Shown one piece after another: positions 21,625 through 32,098 of a DNA stretch of 64,000 bases (its first letter is position 1; each line of letters opens with the position of its first letter). Under the pieces are notes generated by a model that searched no databases, had not been told where the DNA came from, and saw only the letters and a program-made list of their open reading frames with translations. Source of the stretch: Bostrychus sinensis. Its lineage: Eukaryota; Chordata; Actinopteri; Gobiiformes; Eleotridae. The stretch lies in the NCBI GenBank assembly GCA_020698575.1, contig CM036255.1, forward strand, positions 34,112,411 to 34,176,410, written 5' to 3'. Made by a program: the position numbers and the translations under genes.

Positions 21625-22499
21625 AGTTTGAGGTGAGTGGTGTCTCTGTGAAGACTGAAGAGGAAGAGACGCACACAGAGGACGCAGGGACACAACCAGT
21701 CTCTCTGCCTCCACCAGGGGGCGCTCTACTTCACTACAACCAGACTGTGGACTGTCCTGGCCCTGAGCAAGACTTGACTCAGCCTTTAGTCTCTCTGCCT
21801 CCACCAGGGGGCGCTCTGCTCCACCAGGACAAATGCTCAGCTCCCTCCGATCAAAATCACAGAGAAGTTTCCAAATTCCACGCCTGTATGAACTGTGGCA
21901 AAGCGTTTTCGGCAAGATACTTGTTGGTGAGCCACATGCGAGTTCACACCGGAGAGAAACCTTTCAGCTGCTCAGTCTGTGGGAAGAGATTTTCTCAGAA
22001 GCGCAATCTCCAGATTCACATGGTCAGTCACACCGGAGAGCAACCCTTCAGCTGCTCGGTCTGCGGGAAGACGTTTTCTCAGGAGCGCAGTCTCCAGAGT
22101 CACATGGTCGTTCATATGAGCCATGGCACAGCCGTCTCTGACAGCAGTAACTCCAGTAATAAACCTTTCTGTCAGAGCTGCGGCAAAGTCTGTCGATGTG
22201 AGTCTGAGCTGAAGCGGCACATGCTCGTTCATACTGGAGAAAAACCCTTCAGCTGCTCAGTTTGTGGGAAGAGGTTTTCCCTGAAATGGAATCTCCAGTG
22301 TCACATGGTTGTTCACACTGGGGAGAGTCCTTTCAGCTGCTCAGTTTGTGGGAAATCAATGAAAACGAGCCAAAACCTAAGGCAGCATATGGCTTTACAC
22401 AAAAGCAGAGTCACTGACAGAGCTGAGGGCGCCCAGGACAAAACCAGGACTCAGCTGGACCTAAACCAGGACTGGTTTAAGCCCATCAGCACAGGTTAA
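21625..22499 (+). CDS. Zinc-finger unit 2, terminal exon D: six C2H2 fingers
   Basis: The exon follows GTGTTCCAG in phase 1 and ends at TAA 22,497, adding 291 residues. The lead EFEVSGVSVKTEEEETHTED is followed by a duplicated SLPPPGGALLH motif (two copies) and fingers at about residues 85-259. Three fingers (CMNCGKAF, CSVCGKRF, CSVCGKTF), a linker (MSHGTAVSDSSNSSNK), then three more. Finger 4 (CQSCGKVCRCESEL) has Cys in place of the core Phe, which may weaken it. Finger 6 starts CSVCGKSMKT. A nuclear DNA-binding role is expected; target unknown. With exons A and B the unit appears complete and open. Confidence 0.88.
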
Positions 22500-22559
22500 G
22501 TTAACCCTTACCTGGACTAAAACAGGAGTAACGTTAGGACTAAACCAGCCTGCACTGTA

Positions 22560-22720
22560 ATGGTACGTTCACATCAAACGCGAATGAGGCGTCTGGCGCG
22601 AATGATTTACATTTTAAATCTATGTAGCGTCACGATCAGGTGCAAATGAAAGTCCTGCGGTGCGAATGACGCGGCGTGAATTGAGCGTTTGACGCGAGTC
22701 CTGTGAATAGACGAAGAAGC
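22560..22720. mobile_element. MITE fragment, left end only
   Basis: GTACGTTCACATCAAACGCG and GGCGTCTGGCGCGAATGATT match a common fish MITE left end. No matching right end was found before 23.4 kb, so it is truncated. The rest of 22,721-23,715 is unit 3' UTR with no further feature seen. Confidence 0.4.
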
Positions 22721-23715
22721 GAGTCGGTGGATGAAGTGAACAACGCAGATTCACGTCCAACGCTCTGTTCACTGAAGTTGAAATATTTGAACTTTGGCAA
22801 ATATTCTCAGCGCGTTAACCAATCAGGGACCTGCTGTAGCAGTGACGTGGTTACGTACGACGTAACAGGAGGAGATCCCTGCAGCAGAGATCCAGCAAAA
22901 CAATCATCGAGGCTTCAGAGTGAACCTGGAGATAAAAGCTGCAGCCTACAGCAGCTCTTCTACTTTTATGAAGACAGGAAACAAAAACAGCCCTGATAGA
23001 AAACAGTATAAAAATAAAATAAATATGGCTGTTTAGCTCTGTGTGACTGTGGTTACAGCTGTTATCTGTGATACAAGCCTGAGACAGAGGCTCGCTCTGA
23101 TCATCGTCACATCAAGAACTCACAAATAAACAAAGTTAAATATAAAGGGGGTTAACTTTACCAAAATAACCTATTAAGATGTGTTCATTATATTAGCAGT
23201 TACTGCACTCTCCAGAACAACAGAAAATACAGAGCCTGGGACTAGACCAGACCCCAAAACCACTACAGCGAGCTGATGTACAAGAAATAACTCCAGGTAC
23301 AGCAGCAGTGTCCTGGGGAGAGGTCCTGCAGCCTCACGGGACACAGGTGAGCAAACTGAAACAGGCTCAGGTGGGAGGAGCCCGAGCGGCCACGCCCCTC
23401 ATTTCTGCTGAGGGCGAGTGAATGCAGCTCTAACACAACAACGACAACTGACTTTATTCAGTTTTTTACTCAGCAGCTGTGCTTCTGAAGGCACAGGAAC
23501 TCCAGCTGCTGAAGACAAACTTTGTCTTTTTGACTTTTTATGTTATGAGACCAAACTGAGCAGGAAACCAGTTCAGAAAAGCAGTGACAGTTGTGGGGTC
23601 GTAAACCAGGATTTGTTATGTTTATGCTTCTTACAATGGACAGTGTTTGTTGTTCTAGTCATAGGTTTATGCTTCTGTTGTCGTAGCTAACACTGGTGTT
23701 TTTTTGTTTTCAGCT

Positions 23716-23721
23716 AATAAA
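23716..23721 (+). terminator. Poly(A) signal AATAAA, unit 2
   Basis: AATAAA is in the same conserved context as 14,581 and 29,552, followed by a T-run at about 23,745. The likely 3' UTR is 22,500-23,740. Confidence 0.6.
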
Positions 23722-24167
23722 ACACTATTAAAGCAACCACAATGTTTTTTTTTTTTTTACTTAAAAAAATAAACTGTTTAATTCTTTTAAAAGTTATCTT
23801 GGTTGGAGTTATCTGTGAAAAAACAACACCTTGAGACGTCTTATAGTTTTTATTATTAATGATTTTAGCAGGACACTCCCATTGGCTGCTGAATTAATTA
23901 CAGCAGAGAATACTTCTGAGTAAGCGCTGGATGCATCTGTTTACTATGGAAGCCCATTTCCGCTTAACAAAATAAAAGCCCAATAGGAAGTCATAATTAT
24001 GAATTTAAAAGTCATAATTACGAGATTAAAAGTCATAATAGTGAGTTTTAAAGTCATAATTATGAGATTAAACTCATAATTATGACTTTTAATCTCGTAA
24101 TCCATAGTTTACTCAGAAAAACAACACAAAACTAAAAAAATTGTGTGCGTTTTTCTTTGAAGGGAAA

Positions 24168-24209
24168 CCGGAAATGACAGCGGAAGTGAATACTTTTCAA
24201 AATGGCGCC
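24168..24209 (+). promoter_or_regulatory. Proximal promoter of zinc-finger unit 3 (ETS, ETS, YY1-like)
   Basis: CCGGAAAT (24,168-24,175), GCGGAAGTG (24,180-24,188) and AAAATGGCGCC (24,199-24,209) lie in the same order and spacing as at 14,829. The retained spacing in two duplicates supports function. The exon-A start lies 255 bases downstream. Confidence 0.6.
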
Positions 24210-24329
24210 GTAAATGAGAGCTCGTAACGCGAAATAATAAAGAAATCATGAATTGTTCTGGTTCTGAATAAGATCTAATGAACTTTAATGATCTGGTCCA
24301 GTTCTAAAGAAGCGGCTCAGAACCGAACT

Positions 24330-24452
24330 GGACCAGGACTAAACCAGGACTAAACCAGGTCTAAACCAGGTCTAAACCAGGACTAAACCAGGACTAAACC
24401 AGGACTAAACCGGGTCTAAACCAGGACTAAACCAGGACTAAACCAGGACTAA
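24330..24452. repeat. 11-bp minisatellite CTAAACCAGG(A/T), short copy, unit-3 5' leader
   Basis: About 11 copies, in the position where unit 2 has about 56. The flanking text (GAAGCGGCTCAGAACCGAAC before, AACTGGGTGTAAAATG after) is the same in both. Confidence 0.95.
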
Positions 24453-24463
24453 CTGGGTGTAAA

Positions 24464-24638
24464 ATGTGCCGAGTCCCGGTGAAGCTGAGAGAGTTGGTGA
24501 AGCAGCGCCTGGCTGCGGCTGCGGAGGAGATCTTTGAGCTTTTGGAGAGAACCATAGCAGAATACGAAGAGGAGACCGAGAGACAGCGGAGACTCCTGGA
24601 CAAACTGCTCCAGCCCAGAGTCGTGCTGAACAGAACAG
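24464..24638 (+). CDS. Zinc-finger unit 3, exon A (N-terminal module)
   Basis: Encodes the same 58 residues as the exon at 15,621, with the same donor (phase 1). Full inclusion of 24,464, 26,051, 26,692, 27,383 and 28,480 gives a 431-residue protein with three acidic spacer exons. The exact identity to unit 2 implies recent duplication or gene conversion. Confidence 0.85.
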
Positions 24639-25348
24639 GTTTGTACTTTTACACAGTCAGACCGTGACTACTGTGAAGTGAAGGAGTTACTTTGGAAATG
24701 AAACACCAGGGACTGCTCAGCTTATATTATACTGAATGTTTTGGAGATAAAGCCAGATGTGTCCAGAGGAGGGACAGTGACTGCAGTGTTTATAATGGAC
24801 AGTACTGCTGCTATTACTACTGTGGCTACCAGGGCTGTGGCTAAACCTGAAGCTTTACTGAGACACAGGCCTCTTATCTGTATCCCTTTTTTTCTTTAAA
24901 TTATGCACTGCTCAATGTTCTCTTCAAATGTTTTTTTCTTGTTTCACCCCTAAACCTAAACTACGGTAAATAGTGGAAAAGGAAACATGGTAATCTGATG
25001 TAGTAATTTTATCTTTGACATATGTCTAAGTACTGCAGGACCCCTGTGCAGCTGTCTAACACAGGCCTGTTCAAAATCTCATATATCTGTTTGAAGTAAA
25101 TGCAATGAAGGAAAATGCGACTATTGCTGCTGCTTTGGCTCCAAGATCTAAAAATACTCATTTAGATATTGTTAGTAGAATACTGTATGAAAGCTGTATT
25201 ACAGAAATGTATCGATGTGTTAAATGAATAATAAAAAAGCATTTGGTCTTCATTAGTTCAGCCGTCAGTGAGATTCCTCAAACCCAGTGAGGGCTGGGTG
25301 CCGTTAAACGATGGCTTTGTGGCAACGAAAGAAAAGTTACAATACTAG

Positions 25349-25819
25349 TAGGGCTGTAACGATACAGTAACTGTATCCATGTATCGATTTTTTTTCCTAT
25401 GATACAACATCGATACACATGATCTTGTATCGAATCGTATCGTTTTCTAGGAAGTGAATATCGATACACATGAAGTATCGATCGATAATATTGGAAATAT
25501 CAAAATTTGTATAATAAAATAAAACCTGATATGACTTTTTGGAGATAAAGTTTGTGTTTTTAATTAAATAAAATGTTATATTCCACTTTTCTTCACTCTC
25601 TGTCTGCTGGACATAATCAGCTCCGGCCGCGGTGCTACATTTGAGAGGAAACGTAAATGATTTTTGGCAAAAAGTAGCTTTATCGATTATTGATACAAAG
25701 GTGTTGAATCGTATCGAATCATATCATTCCAAATTAGCCAATATTGTTCTTGAATCATATCGAAACAATTCTAATCGATACAGATTGTATTGTTGCAAAA
25801 ACATTTCGTTACACCCCTA
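25349..25819. mobile_element. hAT-type MITE
   Basis: The ends read TAGGGCTGTAACGATAC and, reversed, TAGGGGTGTAACGAAA. The 8-bp duplication has one mismatch (AATACTAG 25,341-25,348; AATAGTAG 25,820-25,827). The interior is full of ATCGATAC motifs. Bases 24,639-25,340 are unit intron with no other feature seen. Confidence 0.85.
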
Positions 25820-26050
25820 AATAGTAGTGGTATTGACAAAATCATGTATCATTTATGATTGTAAAGATGAATTAGCTCACCATAGGAGTCAGAAAAAGTA
25901 TCGCTCAGGCACCGGTATCGAAAACCAGGTATCGTTTAAGAACTGGTATTGAAAAAAATCTAACCGTTACCCAGCCGTACCAGTGAGACCTTTCAGCTGT
26001 TCAGTTACTGTTAAAGAGTGAACTTCTTCTGAAATCCTTGTGTCTTTCAG

Positions 26051-26167
26051 CAGAGAGCCGCCCAGAGCTCCCCCAGGTTAAAGAGGAGCAGGAGGTGTTA
26101 CACAGTGACATCATCACGTCACAGCTCTGCAGTGATGTGAAGACAGAGGACACAGCGCCCCCCTCAG
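26051..26167 (+). CDS. Zinc-finger unit 3, exon B (first copy)
   Basis: A 117-base, phase 1-1 exon identical in protein to that at 7,939 (AESRPELPQVKEEQEV onward). The CAGCAG tandem acceptor may make one residue optional. The intron on both sides is paralogous to 7.85-8.25 kb. Confidence 0.8.
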
Positions 26168-26691
26168 GTACAGGCTCAGGTCACACTCTGCACTGGGCAG
26201 TAATCTCAGAGCGACACAGAGCCAAGAGTGTTCCACATTGTTCTGCAAAACACTCATTAGTTCTAAACGACTGAAGACAGAAATCTGTTGTCTTTTCTGT
26301 CATTAGGTCATTTTTCTTTAGTCAGAGCCATTAAAACATATTTACAGATGAAGTTACAAAGGAGCGCTTCTATGATATCACTGTAACAACTCCCGTTCAT
26401 TAAACTAAATCATGGTCAGACCATGTTTTTTCCCCATAGCAGCCCCTGCCTTTAGAGCCTTTAAACACAGTATTTTGATGGGATACACAGGACCAGGGCC
26501 AAGTCAAAACTAACATTGCCCAGCACAAATTCTTAAAAAGGACGTCTTTTAGTATTTTTAGTTTACAGTTTAGATTTATGTCATGAGTTTTATAAATTCT
26601 CCATTGCTGTCAGCCGGATTCATAAAACAACACTGAAGTGAGGCCTTTCAGCTGTTCAGTCTGTGTAGAAAAGTGTTTGTGTGTCTTTCAG

Positions 26692-26826
26692 CAGAGTGGG
26701 GTCTGTCTGAGCCTGGCCATGTTACAGAGGAACAGGAGAAGGAGAGCAGCGGTCAGGAGATGTTACACAGTGACATCATCACGTCACAGCTCTGCAGCGG
26801 CGAGAGGAGCGAGGAGCAGCTCTCAG
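26692..26826 (+). CDS. Zinc-finger unit 3, exon C
   Basis: A 135-base exon with a GTGTCTTTCAG acceptor and TCAG/GTAAAA donor, phase 1-1. It reads AEWGLSEPGHVTEEQEKESS, then GQEMLHSDIITSQLCS and GERSEEQLS. The shared HSDIITSQLCS core shows that exons B and C are old duplicates, but C lacks the VKEE and VKTE motifs. A second copy begins unit 4 at 29,869, and unit 1 has lost it by deletion. Confidence 0.75.
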
Positions 26827-27382
26827 GTAAAACATGGACCAACAAACTAACGCCTGCTCTGAACTGTGAGCAGAGGAAGTGCTCAAAAACTACTGGCTGC
26901 TGTGTTTATAATAGAAACTACTTACTGCTACTGTTACTACTGTGGCTACTTCTGTTACTACCAGGGCTGTGGCTCGACCTGAAGCTTTACTGGGACACAG
27001 GCCGCTCTTACTTTTATCGCTTTTTTTCTAGAAATTATGCGCCACTCAATGCCTCAACGCCTAAACCTAAACTCCAGTAAATATGTGGAAAAATAAACAT
27101 GGTAATCTGAAATATTAAATGTAAATTTAATCTTCAACATGTCTTGTATTCCAAAAATGTGTCTTTTATGCAATATTCTTGGGTTTATGATTGTAGAAGA
27201 TGAAATATCACATCATAGGAATCAGAAAAAGTATCGCTCAGGCACCGGTATCGAAAACCAGGTATCGTTTAAGAACTGGTATAGAAAAAATCTAACCGTT
27301 TCCCAGCCGTACCAGTGAGACCTTTCAGCTGTTCAGTTACTGTTAAAGAGTGAACTTCTTCTGAAATCCTTGTGTCTTTCAG

Positions 27383-27499
27383 CAGAGAGCCACCCAGAGC
27401 TCCCCCAGGTTAAAGAGGAGCAGGAGGTGTTACACAGTGACATCATCACGTCACAGCTCTGCAGTGATGTGAAGACAGAGGACACAGCGCCCCCCTCAG
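27383..27499 (+). CDS. Zinc-finger unit 3, exon B (second copy)
   Basis: A 117-base, phase 1-1 exon matching that at 10,281, including ESHPELP. Unit 3 therefore has B-C-B before the finger exon, and any subset preserves the frame. Confidence 0.8.
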
Positions 27500-28012
27500 G
27501 TACAGTCTCAGGTCACACATGGGATTATCCCGAGTCTTTGTACTGAAGTATTTACAGGGCACAGGTGAACTTAGTCCCCACCTAGAACAGTGAGGATTTA
27601 TCACCAGGTTTACAACACTTTCAGTTTCTATAATGTTTTTTATGTCTTTGAGTTGAGCTTAATGACTCTAACCCAGACATTTTCACCTGCAGTTCCCCTG
27701 TTAACCACAAGGCGCCCCCTCAGTCTGCAGGACTGTAGGCGAATGAGGGCACTGCTCACTTTGTAACTGATCGACTTTCTCTTATGCTGCAGTCAGTAGT
27801 GCACAGTCTGGTGTGATAAATAACATTAAATCATAAAAAAAATAAAATACATTTAAAAAAATGAGTTGCTTTTATCATTTCAGGCTACACAAATGTGAAG
27901 AGCCGACCCAGGTTAGGAGCCTGTGCCACATTTAAAATAGAATTTCAGCCCTGTTTGTAAACACAAAGTCAAAATAGCAGTTACTAATCAATGAAAAAAA
28001 AGAAAAAAGAAG

Positions 28013-28245
28013 GGGACACGGTGGCAGAGTGGTTAGCACTCCTGCCTCACAGCAAGAAGGTCTTGGGTTCGATTCCTGGACCGGGCAGGGCCTTTCTGTG
28101 TGGAGTTTGCATGTTCTCCCTGTGTCTGCTCCGGTTTCCCTTCCACTAAAAACCTGTACGACAGGTTCCTCATGGGGCCAGGACTCCTCTGTAAAACAGA
28201 TTCTGAATCTCAGTGGGAGCTTCCTGGTTAAATAAAAGTTAAATA
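28013..28245 (+). mobile_element. tRNA-derived SINE
   Basis: A-box-like TGGCAGAGTGGTTAGCA (about 28,022-28,038) and B box GGTTCGATTCC (28,066-28,076) give a tRNA-like head. The body (TGTGTGGAGTTTGCATGTTC) and tail (CTGGTTAAATAAAAGTTAAA) are those of common fish elements. It is not a functional tRNA gene. Bases 27,500-28,012 are unit intron with no further feature recognised. Confidence 0.75.
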
Positions 28246-28479
28246 TACAGTCTGTTTTTATGCCTGTGTTTTCATACATTTTGTTTGGTGTTCCTAAATT
28301 TTTGGTGGCGCTCTAACCTTCCAAAGTTAGTTACTTGCTACCAAGTAAAAAGATTAATTTTGAGCCCTGCAACGTCTGGTTATAGTCCAGCCTCAGTGGA
28401 ACTTAAGGCGGACTTGTTGCTGCGACGGTCGAGGATTCTGTGTTCCTGCTGTCGTTAATGTTATTGTTGTGTGTTCCAG

Positions 28480-29231
28480 AGTTTGAGGTGAGTGATGTCT
28501 CTGTGAAGACTGAAGAGGAAGAGACGCACATAGACATAGTCCCTTTCCCTCCACCAGGGGGCGCTCTGCTTCACCAGGACAAACACTCAGCTCACTCCGA
28601 TCAAACCCACAGAGAGGTTTCAAACAGCTACGCCTGTACGAACTGTGACAAAGCTTTCTCCGCAAGATTCTTGTTGGAGCTGCACATGCGAGTTCACACC
28701 GGAGAGAAACCTTTCAGCTGCTCAGTTTGTGGGAAGAGTTTTTCACAGAAAAGCAATCTCCAGACTCACATGCGAATTCACACTGGTGAGAAACCTTTCA
28801 GCTGCTCAGTTTGTGGGAGGAGGTTTTCTCAGAAGCACATTCTCCAGACTCACATTGGTGTTCACAAGACTCGGGACACAGCCGTCCCTGACAGGAAAAA
28901 ATTTTCTTGTCAGAGCTGCGGCAAATTGTTTCGATATGAGTCTGAGCTGAAGCGACACATACTCGTTCATACTGGAGAAAAACCTTTCAGCTGCTCAGTT
29001 TGTGGGAAGAGGTTTTCTTCGAAATGGAATCTCCAGTGTCACATGGTTGTTCACACTGGGGAGAGTCCTTTCAGCTGCGAAGTTTGTGGGAAATCAGTGA
29101 AATTTATACAAAACCTCAGGCAGCACATGGCTTTACACAAAAGCAGAGTCACTGAGGTCGCCCAGGACAAAACCAGGACTCAGCTGGTCCTAAACATCAA
29201 CGCAGGTTATTTTAGCCCTTACCTGGTCTAA
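28480..29231 (+). CDS. Zinc-finger unit 3, terminal exon D: six C2H2 fingers
   Basis: The exon follows GTGTTCCAG in phase 1 and ends at TAA 29,229, adding 250 residues. The acidic lead EFEVSDVSVKTEEEETHID is shorter than in unit 2. Six fingers lie at about residues 50-219, three before and three after the linker KTRDTAVPDRKK. Finger 4 is CQSCGKLFRYESELKRH and finger 6 is CEVCGKSVKFIQNLRQH, close to the last finger of unit 1. All Cys and His ligands are present. The product is an expected nuclear DNA-binding factor of unknown target. Confidence 0.88.
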
Positions 29232-29551
29232 AACAGAAATAAAATCAGGACTAAGCAAGCCGGTAAACTTCTGAGTCCCATTCAACTTTATTCAGTCTTT
29301 TACTCAGTAGCTGTGCCTTCTGAAAGCACAGGAACTCCAGCTCCTGAAGATGAACTTTCTCTGTCTAACTTTTTATTTTATGAGACCAAACCGACTAAGA
29401 AACCAGTTCAGAAAAACAGTGACAGTTGTGGGGTCGTGTTTTTCATGTTATGTTTATGCTCTTCTTACGATGGACAGTTACTTCTGTTCTAGCCAAAGAT
29501 TTATATTTGCTCTGTTGCTGTAGCGAACACTTGTGTTTTTTCTTGTCTGCA

Positions 29552-29557
29552 AATAAA
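29552..29557 (+). terminator. Poly(A) signal AATAAA, unit 3
   Basis: Conserved context (CTGCAAATAAACCGCTATTA). The likely 3' UTR is 29,232-29,590. Confidence 0.6.
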
Positions 29558-29749
29558 CCGCTATTAAAGCCACTGCAGTGTTTTTCTTTTACTTAAAAAG
29601 ACAGTGAGTTGTCATATAGGCTTTATTATGAATGATTTTAACTGCACACTCCAACAAGGGACATCTTTTTAAGTGCTGGATATGTCTACGCAGAGAAATG
29701 GCACAAAAAAATTAACAAAGGAGAAAAGTAAAACTTTATACTGTATATT

Positions 29750-29860
29750 ACGCGAAAGTGAAAGCTGTGACCGCAGACTTTTCAAACTGGTGCCGTAAGC
29801 GATAGCCCCCCCCATTGCAAATATTACAGAAACATTAATTGTTCTGGTTTCTCTCGTGTG
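29750..29860 (+). pseudogene. Relic zinc-finger promoter/leader, exon A deleted (unit 4)
   Basis: The text parallels 14,820-14,930 and 24,160-24,265 (GCGAAAGTGAAAGCTGTGAC for the ETS block, TTTTCAAACTGGTGCCGTAA for the YY1 block, then ATTAATTGTTCTGGTTT) but both motif cores are damaged. At about 29,852 it passes straight into the polypyrimidine tract and acceptor of exon C, skipping the minisatellite, exon A and first intron. Unit 4 therefore has no start module of its own. Confidence 0.65.
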
Positions 29861-29868
29861 TCTTGCAG

Positions 29869-30000
29869 CAGAGCGGGGTTTGTCTGAACTCGCCCATGTT
29901 ACAGAGGAACAGGAGGAAGAGAGCAGTGGTCAGGAGGCGTTACGCAGTGACATCATTACGTCACAGCTCTGCAGTGGAGGAGCAGAGGAGCAGCTCTCAG
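29869..30000 (+). CDS. Zinc-finger unit 4, exon C
   Basis: A 132-base exon with a TCTTGCAG acceptor and TCAG/GTAAAA donor, phase 1-1. It reads AERGLSELAHVTEEQEEESS and on to SGGAEEQLS. It joins exon D at 30,078 across a 77-base intron. No exon A lies between 29,232 and here, so it may be used as a downstream alternative to the unit-3 ending, or not at all. Confidence 0.6.
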
Positions 30001-30077
30001 GTAAAACACGGATCAGACTGACACCTGTTTGACCTGAGCCCAGACCCAAACAGAGCCAGTTTTGTGTTGTGTTCCAG

Positions 30078-30892
30078 CGGTGAGCAGTGTCTCTGTGAAG
30101 ACTGAAGAGGAAGCGACACTCACACATGACGCTTGGTCCCAACTCTCCCCTGTGCCTCCACCAGGAGGCGCTCTGCTTCACGACAACAAATGCTCCAGTC
30201 ACTCTGATCCAAACCACAGAGGAGTTTCCAAGAGCCACGTCTGTACGAACTGTGGCAAAGCGTTCTCGGCACGATCCTTGTTGGAGCGCCACTTGCGAGT
30301 TCACACCGGAGAGAAACCTTTCAGCTGTCCACTCTGCAGGAAGATGTTTTCCCTAAAGGGCAATCTCCAGAGTCACATGGTCGTTCATATGAGTCACGAC
30401 ACAGCCGTCTGTTTCCGCCGTAGCTTCAGTAAAAAACCGTCCTGTCCGAGCTGTGGCAAAGTGTTTCGATTTGAGTCTGAGGTGAAGCGACACATGTTCG
30501 TTCACACCGGAGAGAAACCCTTCAGCTGTCTGGTCTGTGGGAAGAGGTTTTCTCTGAAATATAACCTCCAGAGTCACATGGTTGTACACAAGACTCACTT
30601 CACTTCAGTAAACGAGAAAACTACAACCAGTGAGGCTCCAGGGGGCAGCAGTGAGCTGCAGCAGCGAGACACAGCAGCGTCCGTCAGGAGTAACTCCAGT
30701 AAAAAAACGTCCTGTCCCAGCTGTGGCAAAACGTTTCAGCGCGTGTCTGAGTTAGAGCGGCACAAACGAGTTCACACTGGTGAGAAACCTTTCTGCTGCC
30801 CGGTTTGTGAGAAGAGCTTTTCCCTAAAGGGCAATCTCCAGAGTCACATGGTTCTTCACATGACTCCTGACGCATCCATCGCCTCATTCTAA
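30078..30892 (+). CDS. Zinc-finger unit 4, terminal exon D: six C2H2 fingers, truncated
   Basis: Follows a GTGTTCCAG acceptor in phase 1 and ends at TAA 30,890, adding 271 residues (AVSSVSVKTEEEATLTHDAW lead). Six fingers are arranged 2+2+2, divided by a MSHDTAV linker and a longer linker (KTHFTSVNEKTTTSEAPGG and on). All ligands are intact, for example CPLCRKMF, CLVCGKRF and CPVCEKSF. The stop interrupts the array: frameshifted finger remains continue to 31,064. The missing exon A and the lost C-terminus point to a decaying gene, yet the frame is open. Confidence 0.75.
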
Positions 30893-31064
30893 CGATGACT
30901 GCAGGAAGAAAACTTTTTGTTGTGAGTCCGAGTTGGAGAGGCCCACGTGAGTTCACACCACAGAGAAACCTTTCAGCTGCTCAGGTTGTGGGAAGTGTTT
31001 GATAAATTGCCAAAGTCTGAAGAGACTAATGGCTTTACACTTTGACAGAGCTGAGGGGCCCTGA
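30893..31064 (+). pseudogene. Out-of-frame finger remnants after unit 4 stop
   Basis: Shifted by one base, the text reads KKTFCCESELERPT, a stop, then VHTTEKPFSCSGCGKCLINCQ and SLKRLMALHF followed by DRAEGP and TGA. These are the counterparts of the last two fingers and the tail of the other units. One Cys2 half is kept, but His ligands are lost in the first remnant. Confidence 0.8.
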
Positions 31065-31090
31065 CCAAACCTCCCTCAGAGACTGAAGCT

Positions 31091-31607
31091 GCGTTCATGA
31101 TACATCGGAATCTCGTAAGTCAGTCCCAACTTAAAAAAGCCGACTTCCAAAAAACATCCGTTCTTGAGTTCAGCTCGGAAAACACACGAGAAACTAAACA
31201 AAAACAACAAAACCATATTTGTGTTCCCATGTTGTTTTATAGGAAAGAAAGAAATACATCATTAGAACAGTTTGGTGTGGCACAGAGTTATATTGGGAAA
31301 TTTCTACTTCTATAGTCATTTACTGATAAATAAAGAGTCAGAGATGTTTCTGCAGAGCTGTGGCACCGATAACTTCATTCTTTATATAAAGATAAGTGCA
31401 TTTTTGCACAGAAATGTGAATTTTTTTCCCGTCAGTAACCACACTGTGCACCTGTCACAGAGGGAGTCCTGTGTTTGTGACGTCAACTCAGGAACTCGTG
31501 AGTCAAACGCTTCTGCACGAATTCCCGACCTGAGACCGTGTTTGAGGCCGTTTTTCCAAGTCGGAGGTCGGAATTTCTGAGATTCCAATGTATCATGAAC
31601 GTGGCAT
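31091..31607. mobile_element. MITE (GTTCATGATACATC family)
   Basis: The ends CTGCGTTCATGATACATCGG and, reversed, CACGTTCATGATACATTGGA form inverted repeats. The interior matches 20,967-21,513. It lies just beyond the unit-4 remnants. Confidence 0.7.
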
Positions 31608-31753
31608 TAATTACAGATGACTCTACCCTGGGGCCGTCAAATGCAGTCTGCATTACTTTCATAAAAATACTTTTTGCCATAGGTTTATACTTTTTCTGTT
31701 GATATTGTAATAACTCTGTTGTAATGAAAATGAGTTGTTATTAATAATCTGCA

Positions 31754-31759
31754 AATAAA
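31754..31759 (+). terminator. Poly(A) signal AATAAA, unit 4
   Basis: Context CTGCAAATAAAACCCAGTG resembles the signals of units 1-3, displaced by the MITE insertion. Confidence 0.4.
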
Positions 31760-31763
31760 ACCC

Positions 31764-32098
31764 AGTGTTTCCCATGAATTCAGAAGATTACAGCGGCCCA
31801 CCATGGTCTAAAAGTAAATAATACAACTTTTTTAATAGAATAAATATATAACATATTTAACATATAAATATCCAAATTGTAGACAGTAATAAGTTATATA
31901 ATGTGGTGTTTACTGTGATATTTTTATTATTATTATTATTAAAATTCATATTCTAAAAAAAAAAAAATGCAAAATATGAAAAAAAAAAAAGGTTTTAGGG
32001 TGCAGTGATATTAAAAAAAAAAAGTAAAAATTACATCTTGGTTCAAAATGGAATTTTATTAGACTCAATGTAAACCTGGTAGAAAACCCTGATTTACC
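31764..32098. mobile_element. hAT-like repeat (CAGTGTTTCCCAT family), copy 1
   Basis: Shares CAGTGTTTCCCATNNATTCA, GAAGATTACAGCG.CCCACCA and an AAACCCTG right end with 50,380-50,655. The interior is AT-rich with no coding. The target duplication was not resolved. Confidence 0.5.

Noticed and set aside
28021..28080. A tRNA gene
   Set aside because: Only the A- and B-box-like motifs fit; no cloverleaf with a proper anticodon arm was evident, and the SINE body follows directly.
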